Source: an uncultured Clostridia bacterium (GTDB lineage Bacteria > Bacillota > Clostridia > Oscillospirales > CAG-272). From it: a DNA stretch of 22,364 nt. A program made the position numbers and the translations under genes. Where the stretch lies: the NCBI GenBank assembly GCA_904501985.1, contig CAJGCT010000030.1, forward strand, positions 1-22,364, given 5' to 3'. The notes beneath the pieces were generated by a model. The model saw nothing but the letters and a program-made list of their open reading frames with translations. It was not told where the DNA came from and did no database searches. Positions 1 through 6,439 of the stretch are shown piece after piece; within the stretch, counting starts at the first letter, position 1, and each line of letters starts with the position of its first letter.

Positions 1-260
1 AAAATGCCCTTGCAAGCAAGCATTTTTGCTTCATGGTATAATATACGCAGGAAATCCTGTTTCACAGGCTTTTGCGGCTTCGCCGCTCCGCGCCGTGGCG
101 CGACTGCGCAATTGACGGCTTCGCAAAAATGCCCTTGCAAGCAAGCATTTTTGCTTCATGGTATAATATACGCAGGAAATCCTGTTTCACAGGCTTTCGC
201 GGCTTCGCCGCTCCGCGCCGTGGCGCGACTGCGCAATTGACGGCTTCATGGTATAATATT
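1..260. repeat. Tandem array of 125-bp palindrome-rich repeats upstream of mrnC
   Basis: Bases 1-125 recur at 126-250 with one visible substitution (T73 to C198). A third unit is truncated. Each unit holds several inverted repeats: GCAAAAATGC/GCATTTTTGC (123-132 with 145-154), CCTG/CAGG, GCGGC/GCCGC and CGCGCC/GGCGCG. Each also holds a TGG-TATAAT box, at 37-42, 162-167 and 252-257. The boxes are 125 bp and then 90 bp apart, because the third unit has lost exactly 35 bp (the GCAAAAATGC hairpin) between two GCTTC direct repeats. The array continues past the left edge, where the first hairpin is cut. The internal reading frames are shadows of the repeat. Its function is unknown. Confidence 0.9.
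249..257 (+). promoter_or_regulatory. Extended -10 promoter of mrnC, derived from the repeat array
   Basis: TGG-TATAAT at 249-257 is an extended -10 element 40 bases before the mrnC start. The -35 position (229-234, CTGCGC) does not match consensus, so recognition would rest on the extended -10. The same box occurs in the two upstream repeat units. Promoter function is inferred from sequence only. Confidence 0.5.
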
Positions 261-297
261 GTTGTATGCGAAAATATAAACCGAAAGAGAACGTACA

Positions 298-726
298 ATG
301 GACGAAAGATTTATAAATTCCCTTAGCGGAGGCACGCTGGCGTATCTCGGCGATGCGGTGCTTGAGGTGCTGGTGCGCCGATATCTGGTTTCGCTGGGCA
401 TTGCCGACGGCGGAACGCTCAGCCGTATGGCACTGAATTTTGTGCGTGCCACGGCTCAGAGTGCGGCAATGGATATACTGATGCCTCATCTTACCGAGGA
501 GGAAGAATATATATATAAGCGCGGCAGAAACGCTCACGGTATTGCCATTCCCAAAAGTGCTTCGGCGGCTGAATACCGCCGTGCCACAGGTATGGAGGCA
601 CTTTTTGCCTACCTTGACCTTACGGGGAAGCATGAGCGTGCAGAAGAACTGTTTTACATTGCCTATGCCGATGTTATGAAGCGGCTCGAAGAAGATAAAA
701 CACAAAATCAAGGAGAAAAAAGATGA
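298..726 (+). CDS. mrnC: Mini-ribonuclease III
   Basis: This 142-residue protein is an RNase III catalytic domain without the C-terminal dsRNA-binding domain, which defines Mini-III. In Bacillus this enzyme trims the ends of 23S rRNA precursor in the cytoplasm. The signature helix is seen as YLGDAVLE (residues 16-23, acidic D19 and E23). The family's second block is seen as PKSASAAEYRRATGMEAL (85-102), with E100 as the expected second metal-site residue. The start ATG has only a weak purine-rich site (GAAAGAGA) before it. The stop overlaps the wecB start in an ATGA, so the two are probably translationally coupled. In many Firmicutes mrnC follows cysS; what lies upstream here is outside the window. 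Confidence 0.93.
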   Translation: MDERFINSLSGGTLAYLGDAVLEVLVRRYLVSLGIADGGTLSRMALNFVRATAQSAAMDILMPHLTEEEEYIYKRGRNAHGIAIPKSASAAEYRRATGMEALFAYLDLTGKHERAEELFYIAYADVMKRLEEDKTQNQGEKR

Positions 727-1841
727 TACGAGTTATGTCGGTCTTCGGCACACGTCCCGAAGCTATAAAAATGTGTCCCCTTGTCAAGGCTATCGAAGCT
801 GATCCGAGATGTGAGAGCATAGTGTGTGTTACCGCACAGCACCGTGAAATGCTGGACAGTGCTCTTGAGTATTTCGACGTGACGCCGGACTACGACCTCA
901 ATATCATGAAGCGCGGACAAACTCTTACGGGCATTACCGCGGATGTTATTGTGGGTCTTGAATCTGTGCTTGCCGAGGCTAAACCCGACATCGTGCTTGT
1001 ACACGGAGATACCACCACAAGCTTTGCGGCGGCGCTGGCGGCGTTTTACGCACAAATTCCCGTAGGTCACGTGGAAGCAGGTCTTCGTACCTACGACCGT
1101 TATTCGCCATATCCTGAGGAGATAAACCGCAATCTTACAACAAAGCTTGCAACTCTGCATTTTGCGCCAACTGAGCTTAACCGCGAACAGCTTGCAAAAG
1201 AAGCCGTGCGTGAGAATGTTTTTGTTACGGGAAACACGGCACTTGACGCTTTTAAGTATACGGTAAAGCCCGGATATGTGTTCGCCGGCGAGAAGCTGAA
1301 AGCGGTGGATTTTGAAAATGAACGAGTAATTACCGTTACCGCCCATCGCCGCGAGAATCAGAACGGCGGTATTGAGAACATCTGCAAGGCGATTCTGGAG
1401 CTTTCGGAGATGTATCCCGATTTCAGATTTGTTTATCCGGTGCACCTTAGTCCTGCGGTGAGAAACGTGGTATTCCCACTTCTTGAAAATCATCCGCGAA
1501 TCACGCTTACCGAGCCGGTGGACGTTGCCGATATGCATAATATGCTGTCGAAATCCTTCTTTATCATGTCCGATTCCGGCGGAATACAGGAGGAAGCTCC
1601 CTCATTCCACAAGCCGGTGCTGGTACTGCGTACCGAAACCGAGCGTCCCGAGGCTGTAGAGGCAGGAACCGTAAAGGTTATCGGAACCGACACTGCACGC
1701 ATTGTTGAGGAAGCACGCAAACTCATATGTGATAAGGCGGAATATGACCGCATGGCATCCGCAAAGAATCCCTACGGCGACGGCAAGGCATCACTTTATA
1801 TAATAGATGCAATCGCCGGATATTTCGGCAAAGAAAAATAA
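723..1841 (+). CDS. wecB: UDP-N-acetylglucosamine 2-epimerase (non-hydrolysing)
   Basis: This 372-residue GT-B-fold enzyme interconverts UDP-GlcNAc and UDP-ManNAc in the cytoplasm, supplying ManNAc for teichoic acid linkage units or capsule. The family motifs are all present: GTRPEAIKM (9-17), AQHREML (38-44), HGDTTTS (94-100), HVEAGLRT (116-123), PEEINR (131-136), TAHRREN (206-212) and SDSGGIQEEAP (283-293). D96, E118, E132 and H208 align with the catalytic residues known from E. coli and Bacillus epimerases. The length is normal. It overlaps mrnC by four bases, with AGGAGAAAA as ribosome binding site inside the mrnC end. No other cell-wall polymer genes are in view, so the final product is not determined. 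Confidence 0.95.
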   Translation: MIRVMSVFGTRPEAIKMCPLVKAIEADPRCESIVCVTAQHREMLDSALEYFDVTPDYDLNIMKRGQTLTGITADVIVGLESVLAEAKPDIVLVHGDTTTSFAAALAAFYAQIPVGHVEAGLRTYDRYSPYPEEINRNLTTKLATLHFAPTELNREQLAKEAVRENVFVTGNTALDAFKYTVKPGYVFAGEKLKAVDFENERVITVTAHRRENQNGGIENICKAILELSEMYPDFRFVYPVHLSPAVRNVVFPLLENHPRITLTEPVDVADMHNMLSKSFFIMSDSGGIQEEAPSFHKPVLVLRTETERPEAVEAGTVKVIGTDTARIVEEARKLICDKAEYDRMASAKNPYGDGKASLYIIDAIAGYFGKEK

Positions 1842-1862
1842 AGGGCAGTTATAGGTGAGACT

Positions 1863-2801
1863 ATGAACATTATGCATCTTAAATACGCCGTTGAGGTGGC
1901 AAAGACCGGCTCTGTTACAAAAGCCGCTGAAAATTTGTTTATGGGTCAGCCAAATTTAAGCAAAGCTATACGCGAGCTTGAGGATAACCTTGGAGTTACT
2001 CTTTTTAAGCGTACCTCAAAGGGAATAATTCCCACCCAAAAGGGAGAGGAATTTCTCGTTTATGCCAAGCGTATTCTTTCGCAGATAGACGAGCTTGAGA
2101 CTATATATAAAAACACCCCTGACAGGAAGCAGTCGTTCAGCATCTCCATCCCACGCGGCAGTTATATGGCATACGGCTTTACCAATTTCGTAAAGCGGCT
2201 TGATATGGAAAAGGAGATAGAAATACGCTATAACGAGACAAATTCCGTTGAGGCTATAGCTAATATCACCCAATCCAATTACAATCTTGCAATAATCCGC
2301 TTCAGGGATGTTTTTGAACCCTATTTCGTCAGCTTGCTCAGAGAAAAAGAGCTGAAAAGTGAGCTTGTGTGGGAATTTAAGTACATAGCGGTCATGTCAA
2401 AGGACAGTCCTCTTGCAAGGAAGCCTGTTTTGACTATATCCGACTTCGCCGACTCTGTGGAGATACTCCACGGCGACACGTCTGTGCCGTCGCTCCATAC
2501 TCTTGAGGCAAAGCGTATGGAAAATATCGAAAATTCCAATAAGCGCATATATGTTGTTGAGCGCGGAAGCCAATTTGAGCTGCTTTCAACCATTCCGGAC
2601 ACATTTATGTGGGTTTCACCCATACCCCAGAGAATGCTTGACCGATACGGTCTTGTGCAGAGAAGCGTGTCCGATGCGGACTACAGCTATAAGGACCTTT
2701 TGGTACATCAGCGCTCCTACAGGCTTACCGAGCTTGACCGTATATATATAGATGAGCTTCACCGCGCGGTTTCCACCGTTGCGGCAATGAAAGTTGAATA
2801 A
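1863..2801 (+). CDS. LysR-family transcriptional regulator
   Basis: This 312-residue protein has an N-terminal winged helix-turn-helix (about 4-62, with SVTKAAENLFMGQPNLSKAI as the recognition region and LGVTLFKRT following). A long linker helix (65-95) follows, then a periplasmic-binding-protein-like effector domain. This is the standard LysR layout and length. It begins 21 bases after wecB with GGTGAG before the ATG, so it is probably cotranscribed with mrnC-wecB. A second ATG three codons in would also serve. The ligand cannot be read from sequence. It sits directly before the aroF control region with no terminator visible between them. Whether it regulates aroF is unknown, since LysR genes are more often divergent from their targets. 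Confidence 0.9.
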   Translation: MNIMHLKYAVEVAKTGSVTKAAENLFMGQPNLSKAIRELEDNLGVTLFKRTSKGIIPTQKGEEFLVYAKRILSQIDELETIYKNTPDRKQSFSISIPRGSYMAYGFTNFVKRLDMEKEIEIRYNETNSVEAIANITQSNYNLAIIRFRDVFEPYFVSLLREKELKSELVWEFKYIAVMSKDSPLARKPVLTISDFADSVEILHGDTSVPSLHTLEAKRMENIENSNKRIYVVERGSQFELLSTIPDTFMWVSPIPQRMLDRYGLVQRSVSDADYSYKDLLVHQRSYRLTELDRIYIDELHRAVSTVAAMKVE

Positions 2802-2860
2802 TTGGTCAATTACCCATAATAACGCTTGATATTTTTGCTTGATTTGTCATAAAATATAAC

Positions 2861-2889
2861 TTGACAAGCGGATTCTTCAGTGATATAAT
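2861..2889 (+). promoter_or_regulatory. Consensus sigma-A promoter of the aroF leader
   Basis: TTGACA (2861-2866), a 17-base spacer and TATAAT (2884-2889) match consensus exactly. A TG at 2881-2882 adds an extended -10. The predicted transcript begins near 2896, about 36 bases before the leader peptide and 260 before aroF. Such a strong promoter suits a gene controlled mainly after initiation. Confidence 0.9.
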
Positions 2890-2931
2890 TAAGTAAAGTT
2901 TTGTAAGCCGTAAAAAAGGAAGAATACTAAA

Positions 2932-3039
2932 ATGATGACTCGTAATTTTACAGCTGCATATTATTACTATTACTTTTATTTTATGAAAAAAAGTAATAGT
3001 GGTTTTTGCTGCGAAAAAACGAGCGTCACCGAGGTATAA
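2932..3039 (+). CDS. Tyr/Phe-rich leader peptide of aroF attenuator
   Basis: This is a 35-codon reading frame with a good ribosome binding site (AAAAAAGGAAGA at 2912-2923) and tandem ATG codons at 2932 and 2935. Residues 10-17 read YYYYYFYF, from codons TAT TAT TAC TAT TAC TTT TAT TTT (2959-2982). Two more Phe codons occur at residues 6 and 25. The stop is TAA at 3037-3039, about 30 bases before an intrinsic terminator, and aroF follows. The layout matches amino-acid leader peptides such as PheL and TrpL, in which a ribosome starved for the encoded amino acid stalls on the codon run. The encoded residues are end products of the DAHP synthase pathway. The peptide itself probably has no other function. 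Confidence 0.88.
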   Translation: MMTRNFTAAYYYYYFYFMKKSNSGFCCEKTSVTEV

Positions 3040-3109
3040 TCTTCTCGGTAAATTGGAAGTATAAGCTTCGCTCCGTAGTGAAAAATCACTGCGGAGCTTT
3101 TGTTTTTTC
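2959..3109 (+). promoter_or_regulatory. Ribosome-mediated transcription attenuator (Tyr/Phe) controlling aroF
   Basis: Three competing pairings can be drawn by eye. Stem 1:2 pairs 2966-2977 (inside the Tyr codon run) with 2989-3000, 12 bp perfect. Candidate antiterminator 2:3 pairs 2997-3007 with 3081-3091, 11 bp including two G-U. Terminator 3:4 pairs 3070-3080 with 3087-3097, followed by a T tract. A ribosome stalled on Tyr codons would cover segment 1, free segment 2 and favour 2:3 over the terminator. A short extra hairpin, ACCGAG/CTCGGT (3028-3033 with 3044-3049), lies over the leader stop codon. The pairings are seen in sequence; the mechanism is inference from classical attenuation. 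Confidence 0.8.
3070..3109 (+). terminator. Intrinsic terminator of the aroF attenuator
   Basis: GCTCCGTAGTG (3070-3080) pairs with CACTGCGGAGC (3087-3097) over 11 bp with one G-U pair and an AAAAAT loop. The tail is TTTTGTTTTTT (3098-3108). It lies between leader peptide and aroF, 47 bases before the aroF ATG, so full termination here would silence aroF. Confidence 0.9.
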
Positions 3110-3155
3110 TAACACATCAAAAAATCATTCAAAACATAAAAAGGAGAACAGAACA

Positions 3156-4181
3156 ATGGTAGTAGTAATCAAAAATCAGGCAAACGAAGAAAGACTTGTA
3201 AAGCTTATCGACTTTTTGAAGACACAGGGCGTCAGCGTTCACGAGAGCCTCGGACATTTTCAGACGGTGCTTGGACTTGTCGGTGATACCAGCCGAATCG
3301 ACATCGACACCATAGCCGGACTTGATATCGTTGAAACCGTAAAACGTATCAGTGAGCCGTACAAGAGTGCTAACCGCAAATTTCATCCCGACGATACGGT
3401 TGTAACCGTTCCGTCAGCAAACGGAGACGTAAAAATCGGAGAGGGATTTGCGTTTATAGCAGGTCCGTGCTCAATCGAGAGCGAGGAGCAGATAATATCC
3501 GTGGCGCAGTCTGTCAAAAAAGCAGGTGCACAGCTTCTTCGCGGTGGTGCGTTCAAGCCGCGTACTTCTCCATACGCGTTCCAGGGACTCCGCAGTGACG
3601 GTATAAAGCTGCTTCTTGAAGCCAAAAAGGCAACGGGAATGCCTATTGTAACCGAGATTATGGACGCGTCCCACCTTGATTTGTTTGCGGATGTTGACGT
3701 TATACAGGTAGGCGCAAGAAATATGCAGAATTTTGAGCTTTTAAAAGAGCTTGGTCACACGAGAAAGCCAATACTTCTTAAGCGCGGACTTGCCAACACC
3801 ATAGAGGAGCTTCTTATGAGCGCGGAATACATTATGGCAGGCGGCAATGAGAATATTATTCTCTGCGAGCGCGGAATCCGCACCTTTGAAACCAAAACAC
3901 GCAACACTCTTGATATTTCCGCAGTGCCCGTGCTTCACGAGCTTTCCCACCTGCCTGTTATCATCGACCCCAGCCACGCCTGCGGAAAATCCGGACTTGT
4001 GCTTCCCATGGCAATGGCGGCGGCAGCCTGCGGTGCTGAGGGCGTAATGATAGAGGTGCACAACGACCCTGCAAACGCTCTTTGCGACGGTCCGCAGTCC
4101 TTAACTCCGGAGCAGTTTGAATCTGCGGTTAAAAAGGTGATGTGCGTATTTGATGCGGCACAGGCGGCGCTTCAGATGTAA
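3156..4181 (+). CDS. aroF: 3-deoxy-7-phosphoheptulonate (DAHP) synthase, type I-beta, with N-terminal regulatory domain
   Basis: This 341-residue cytoplasmic enzyme condenses PEP and erythrose 4-phosphate, the first step to chorismate and the aromatic amino acids. Residues 1-75 form a ferredoxin-like/ACT-type domain as in the Thermotoga maritima enzyme, where it mediates Tyr/Phe feedback inhibition. The TIM barrel carries GPCSIES (103-109), RGGAFKPRTSPYAFQG (129-144), QVGARNMQNF (184-193), LLKRG (207-211), CERGIRTF (237-244), DPSHACG (271-277) and EVHNDP (300-305). Metal ligands C105, H274, E300 and D311 are all present, offset by two or three residues from T. maritima. I chose ATG 3156 because AAGGAGA (3141-3147) precedes it and family homology begins there. 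The frame stays open upstream to 3006, but that extension runs through the terminator hairpin. The gene is preceded by the leader peptide and terminator. Confidence 0.96.
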   Translation: MVVVIKNQANEERLVKLIDFLKTQGVSVHESLGHFQTVLGLVGDTSRIDIDTIAGLDIVETVKRISEPYKSANRKFHPDDTVVTVPSANGDVKIGEGFAFIAGPCSIESEEQIISVAQSVKKAGAQLLRGGAFKPRTSPYAFQGLRSDGIKLLLEAKKATGMPIVTEIMDASHLDLFADVDVIQVGARNMQNFELLKELGHTRKPILLKRGLANTIEELLMSAEYIMAGGNENIILCERGIRTFETKTRNTLDISAVPVLHELSHLPVIIDPSHACGKSGLVLPMAMAAAACGAEGVMIEVHNDPANALCDGPQSLTPEQFESAVKKVMCVFDAAQAALQM

Positions 4182-4190
4182 ATAAAAAAT

Positions 4191-4218
4191 TCCGCAGTAT
4201 GGAAACCCATACTGCGGA
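4191..4218. terminator. Bidirectional terminator between aroF and the AGCS symporter
   Basis: TCCGCAGTATGG (4191-4202) pairs perfectly over 12 bp with CCATACTGCGGA (4207-4218), with loop AAAC. On the - strand the stem is followed by AATTTTTTATT, a good T tract for the symporter gene. On the + strand the tail (TACTTTATT) is weaker. It serves the convergent 3' ends of both genes. Confidence 0.85.
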
Positions 4219-4232
4219 TACTTTATTGCGAA

Positions 4233-5762
4233 TTACTGCTGATCGGGATTTGCTTTAAGAGCCGCTGCCTGTTCTGCCTGAATTTCAGGGAAAGCGGAAA
4301 GCATAGGTTCGATATCTTTCTTCTTGAATCTGCGATCCTTATAGTTTTTGGTGATCTTTATAACAATGCCGGAGCAAGCTATAACACCGATAAGGTTAGG
4401 AAGCATCATGAGACCGTTGAAGGTGTCGGAGATGTCCCATGCGATGGAAGAAGTAAGCATTGCACCGAGGAAGATCATCACCAGGTGAACAATGCGGTAT
4501 GCGGTGATGGTCTTAACGCCGAAGAGGTATTCCCACGCCTTTGAGCCGTAGTGATCCCAACCGAGAGCGGTGGTGAACGCAAAGAGCAGAATAGCGATAG
4601 CTACAAAGCCCTGACCGATTGCGCCGAAGTGCTCACCGAACGCAGAAGCAACGAGGGTTGCGTCGTTTACGCCTGCCATGCCACCCTCAACGGAGAATGC
4701 GTTAAGGTCGATGGAGGTAAGTACAACGAGAGCTGTCATGGTGCACACGATCATAGTGTCAGCGAACACCTCGAAGATGCCCCAGAGACCCTGACGAACA
4801 GGCTCGATAACGTTGGAGTTACTGTGAACCATAACGGAAGAACCGAGACCTGCTTCATTGGAGAACACGCCGCGCTTGCAACCGGTGGTGATAACAGTCT
4901 TAACAAGAGAACCTGCCACGCCGCCGAGAGCTGCGGGAACAGTGAATGCATAGTTGAAGATAGCGGAGAATGCCGCACCGATCTGAGCGTAGTTCTTAAC
5001 AATAATGATAAGAGAGCCTGCAACGAAGAGAACTACCATAAAGGGTACGATCTTTTCTGCGAAGTTAGCGATTCTCTTAAGACCGCCAAGAAGAATAAGA
5101 GCGGCAACGAGAGTGAGTACAGCACCGATAATGAGGTGGTAAAGGGAAACGCCCTCGTAAAGCTCAACCGCGGTAAGGGACTTGATCTCGAATGCAGAAA
5201 CTATGTTTACAACGATCTTGTTGATCTGACCCATTGCACCGATACCGAAGGATGCAAGGATAGCGAAGATGGAGAAAAGAATTGCAAGGGGCTTTCCGAA
5301 GACCTTACCGTACTTCATCTTGCCAAGTCCGTCTTCAAGATAGTACATAGCACCGCCGGACCATTCACCGTCAGCATTCTTGCGGCGGTAGAAGATACCG
5401 AGTACGTTTTCCGAGTAGTTGGTCATCATTCCGAGGAATGCGGCAATCCACATCCAGAATACTGCACCGGGACCACCCGTTACGATAGCGGTTGCAACAC
5501 CGGCAATATTTCCGACACCGATTGTCGCCGCAAGAGCGGTACAAAGTGCCTGGAACTGAGAAATGGATTTACCCTTAACGTGTCCGGAAACATCCTTTTT
5601 GAAGATCTTTCCAAGGGTCTGGCTGAACCAGTGACCGATATGGGTAATCTGAAATACGCCTGTGATAACAGTCATAACGAGACCTACAAACAAAAGCAGG
5701 TATACGCCGTTACCCCAAACGAAGCTGTTGATGGCATCATTAAAATTCTTAAGCCATTCCAT
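4233..5762 (-). CDS. Alanine/glycine:cation symporter (AGCS family), under glycine riboswitch
   Basis: This 509-residue integral membrane protein belongs to the sodium:alanine/glycine symporters (AlsT/DagA type), with about ten or eleven hydrophobic segments. Family marks seen are ALCTALAATIGVGNIAGVAT near the N-terminus, GGPGAVFWMW, the SGGAMYYLEDGL block, and CKRGVFSNEAGLGSS in the middle. The protein imports small amino acids with Na+ or H+. The start is ATG 5762 (MEWLKNFND): a 16-residue upstream extension (from 5810) would run through the riboswitch terminator's T tract, and AGAGAGG lies about 14 bases before ATG 5762. Control is by a tandem glycine riboswitch and terminator just upstream, so glycine is the most likely substrate. 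It converges with aroF. Confidence 0.93.
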   Translation of the reverse strand: MEWLKNFNDAINSFVWGNGVYLLLFVGLVMTVITGVFQITHIGHWFSQTLGKIFKKDVSGHVKGKSISQFQALCTALAATIGVGNIAGVATAIVTGGPGAVFWMWIAAFLGMMTNYSENVLGIFYRRKNADGEWSGGAMYYLEDGLGKMKYGKVFGKPLAILFSIFAILASFGIGAMGQINKIVVNIVSAFEIKSLTAVELYEGVSLYHLIIGAVLTLVAALILLGGLKRIANFAEKIVPFMVVLFVAGSLIIIVKNYAQIGAAFSAIFNYAFTVPAALGGVAGSLVKTVITTGCKRGVFSNEAGLGSSVMVHSNSNVIEPVRQGLWGIFEVFADTMIVCTMTALVVLTSIDLNAFSVEGGMAGVNDATLVASAFGEHFGAIGQGFVAIAILLFAFTTALGWDHYGSKAWEYLFGVKTITAYRIVHLVMIFLGAMLTSSIAWDISDTFNGLMMLPNLIGVIACSGIVIKITKNYKDRRFKKKDIEPMLSAFPEIQAEQAAALKANPDQQ

Positions 5763-5803
5763 GATAAAAAACCGTCCTCTCTTTGAGATATAAAAATTTA
5801 GGG

Positions 5804-5835
5804 AAAACAAAAAGGGTTAAACCGAGGTTCAACCC
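5804..5835 (-). terminator. Riboswitch expression-platform terminator before the AGCS symporter
   Basis: On the - strand GGGTTGAAC pairs with GTTTAACCC (9 bp, one G-U, loop CTCG; + coordinates 5814-5835), followed by TTTTTGTTTT (5804-5813). It sits between the second glycine aptamer and the symporter start, 42 bases from the ATG. This indicates transcriptional control. Whether glycine favours or prevents termination cannot be decided by eye. Confidence 0.85.
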
Positions 5836-5877
5836 AAGAGAGCACACATTCAGAAAACAGGGGCACTTACCCCTATA

Positions 5878-6020
5878 ATCTCTGTCCTTTTGCCTGAGAG
5901 CATTAACACCTTCGGCACTCAACAAGTGAGCTTCTCCAGAGCGTCGTCCGTAAACGGTTCTTTGTACCTGAGAGCGTTACTCCTTCGGTAAGCCGACAAA
6001 AATGCCGCTTTTTCCCGAAT
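5878..6020 (-). ncRNA. Tandem glycine riboswitch (gcvT type)
   Basis: Two aptamers follow each other on the - strand. The promoter-proximal one has ACCGAAGG (complement of 5982-5989) and CTCTCAGG (5967-5974). The gene-proximal one has CTCTGGAGA (about 5933-5941), GCCGAAGG (5909-5916), CTCTCAGG (5893-5900) and CAAAAGGACAGAG closing its P1. These cores match the glycine riboswitch consensus. In the first aptamer the 5' strand is GGGAAAAAG instead of the usual GGAGAG, but GGGA can still pair with TCTC using one G-U. Both aptamers therefore look intact. The gene downstream is a glycine/alanine symporter. Confidence 0.9.
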
Positions 6021-6039
6021 ACATCATCCGACAATGCAT

Positions 6040-6068
6040 ATTATACACTATCCTGTCGAATTTTGCAA
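6040..6068 (-). promoter_or_regulatory. Promoter of glycine riboswitch-symporter transcript
   Basis: On the - strand TTGCAA (6068-6063), a 17-base spacer and TATAAT (6045-6040) lie just before the first glycine aptamer. The transcript would begin near 6033. Confidence 0.75.
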
Positions 6069-6163
6069 TAGTTTTCTCGAAATTTCCTCATATATTTTTT
6101 TATATACGCGACTTTAGCGTGGTTTTTCGGGATTTTTTCGGCGAGAGCACGATAATGGGAGGC

Positions 6164-6183
6164 GGGCGATTCGTGAATCGCCC
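6164..6183. repeat. Short perfect palindrome next to dispersed repeat copy A
   Basis: GGGCGATTC and GAATCGCCC form a 9-bp stem with a 2-base loop, followed by CTACGGATG. A CCCCTACGAGATG string also precedes repeat copy B, at about 8399-8410. The palindrome may be an optional upstream module of that element. Confidence 0.6.
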
Positions 6184-6212
6184 CTACGGATGCGTCGCAA
6201 TCATCCTTTACC

Positions 6213-6371
6213 ACACAAACGATTACCGCTAACCCAAGCCGCCGGAATGGTGAGGACCCATGCAGGCGGCGCGAGTAGTGCGGTCGAACGGTTTTGCAAT
6301 CGCATCGCCTTAGCGGTGGCAATTTCCCTGTATAAAGTTTTTTGCGGAGCTTTTTTTCAAAAAAGCGACCG
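6213..6371 (+). repeat. Dispersed intergenic repeat, copy A
   Basis: This is one of three related copies. Shared blocks, in order, are ACACAAACRATTACC, CCCAAGCCGCCGGAATGGTG, CATGCAGGCGGCGCGA, TGTATAAAGTT, TTGCGGAGC and AGCGACCG. GCCGCC/GGCGGC with an inner ATGG/CCAT forms a nested hairpin. The end block forms GCTTTTTT/AAAAAAGC. This copy lies between the rny terminator and the symporter promoter. Reading frames inside it (peptide YKVFCGAFFQKSDR) are repeat shadows. Confidence 0.85.
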
Positions 6372-6411
6372 TAATGCCCCATACACCTGCACCTACCGCT
6401 TTCTCCCCCAT

Positions 6412-6439
6412 ACAAAACGCCGCACCTTGCGGTGCGGCG
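6412..6439 (-). terminator. Intrinsic terminator downstream of rny
   Basis: CGCCGCACC (6418-6426) and GGTGCGGCG (6431-6439) form a perfect 9-bp stem with a 4-base loop. On the - strand the tail is TTTTGTAT. It lies about 130 bases after the rny stop. Confidence 0.75.

Noticed and set aside
1..260. CRISPR array
   Set aside because: The unit is 125 bp of nearly identical sequence with no unique spacers.
3006..3155. In-frame 50-residue N-terminal extension of aroF from a TTG codon
   Set aside because: It runs through the terminator hairpin and the leader peptide frame, has no family homology, and the ATG at 3156 has a good AAGGAGA site.
4551..5786. 411-residue frame on the + strand opposite the AGCS symporter
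   Set aside because: Antisense shadow of a well-supported membrane protein gene; its composition fits no family and it has no promoter.
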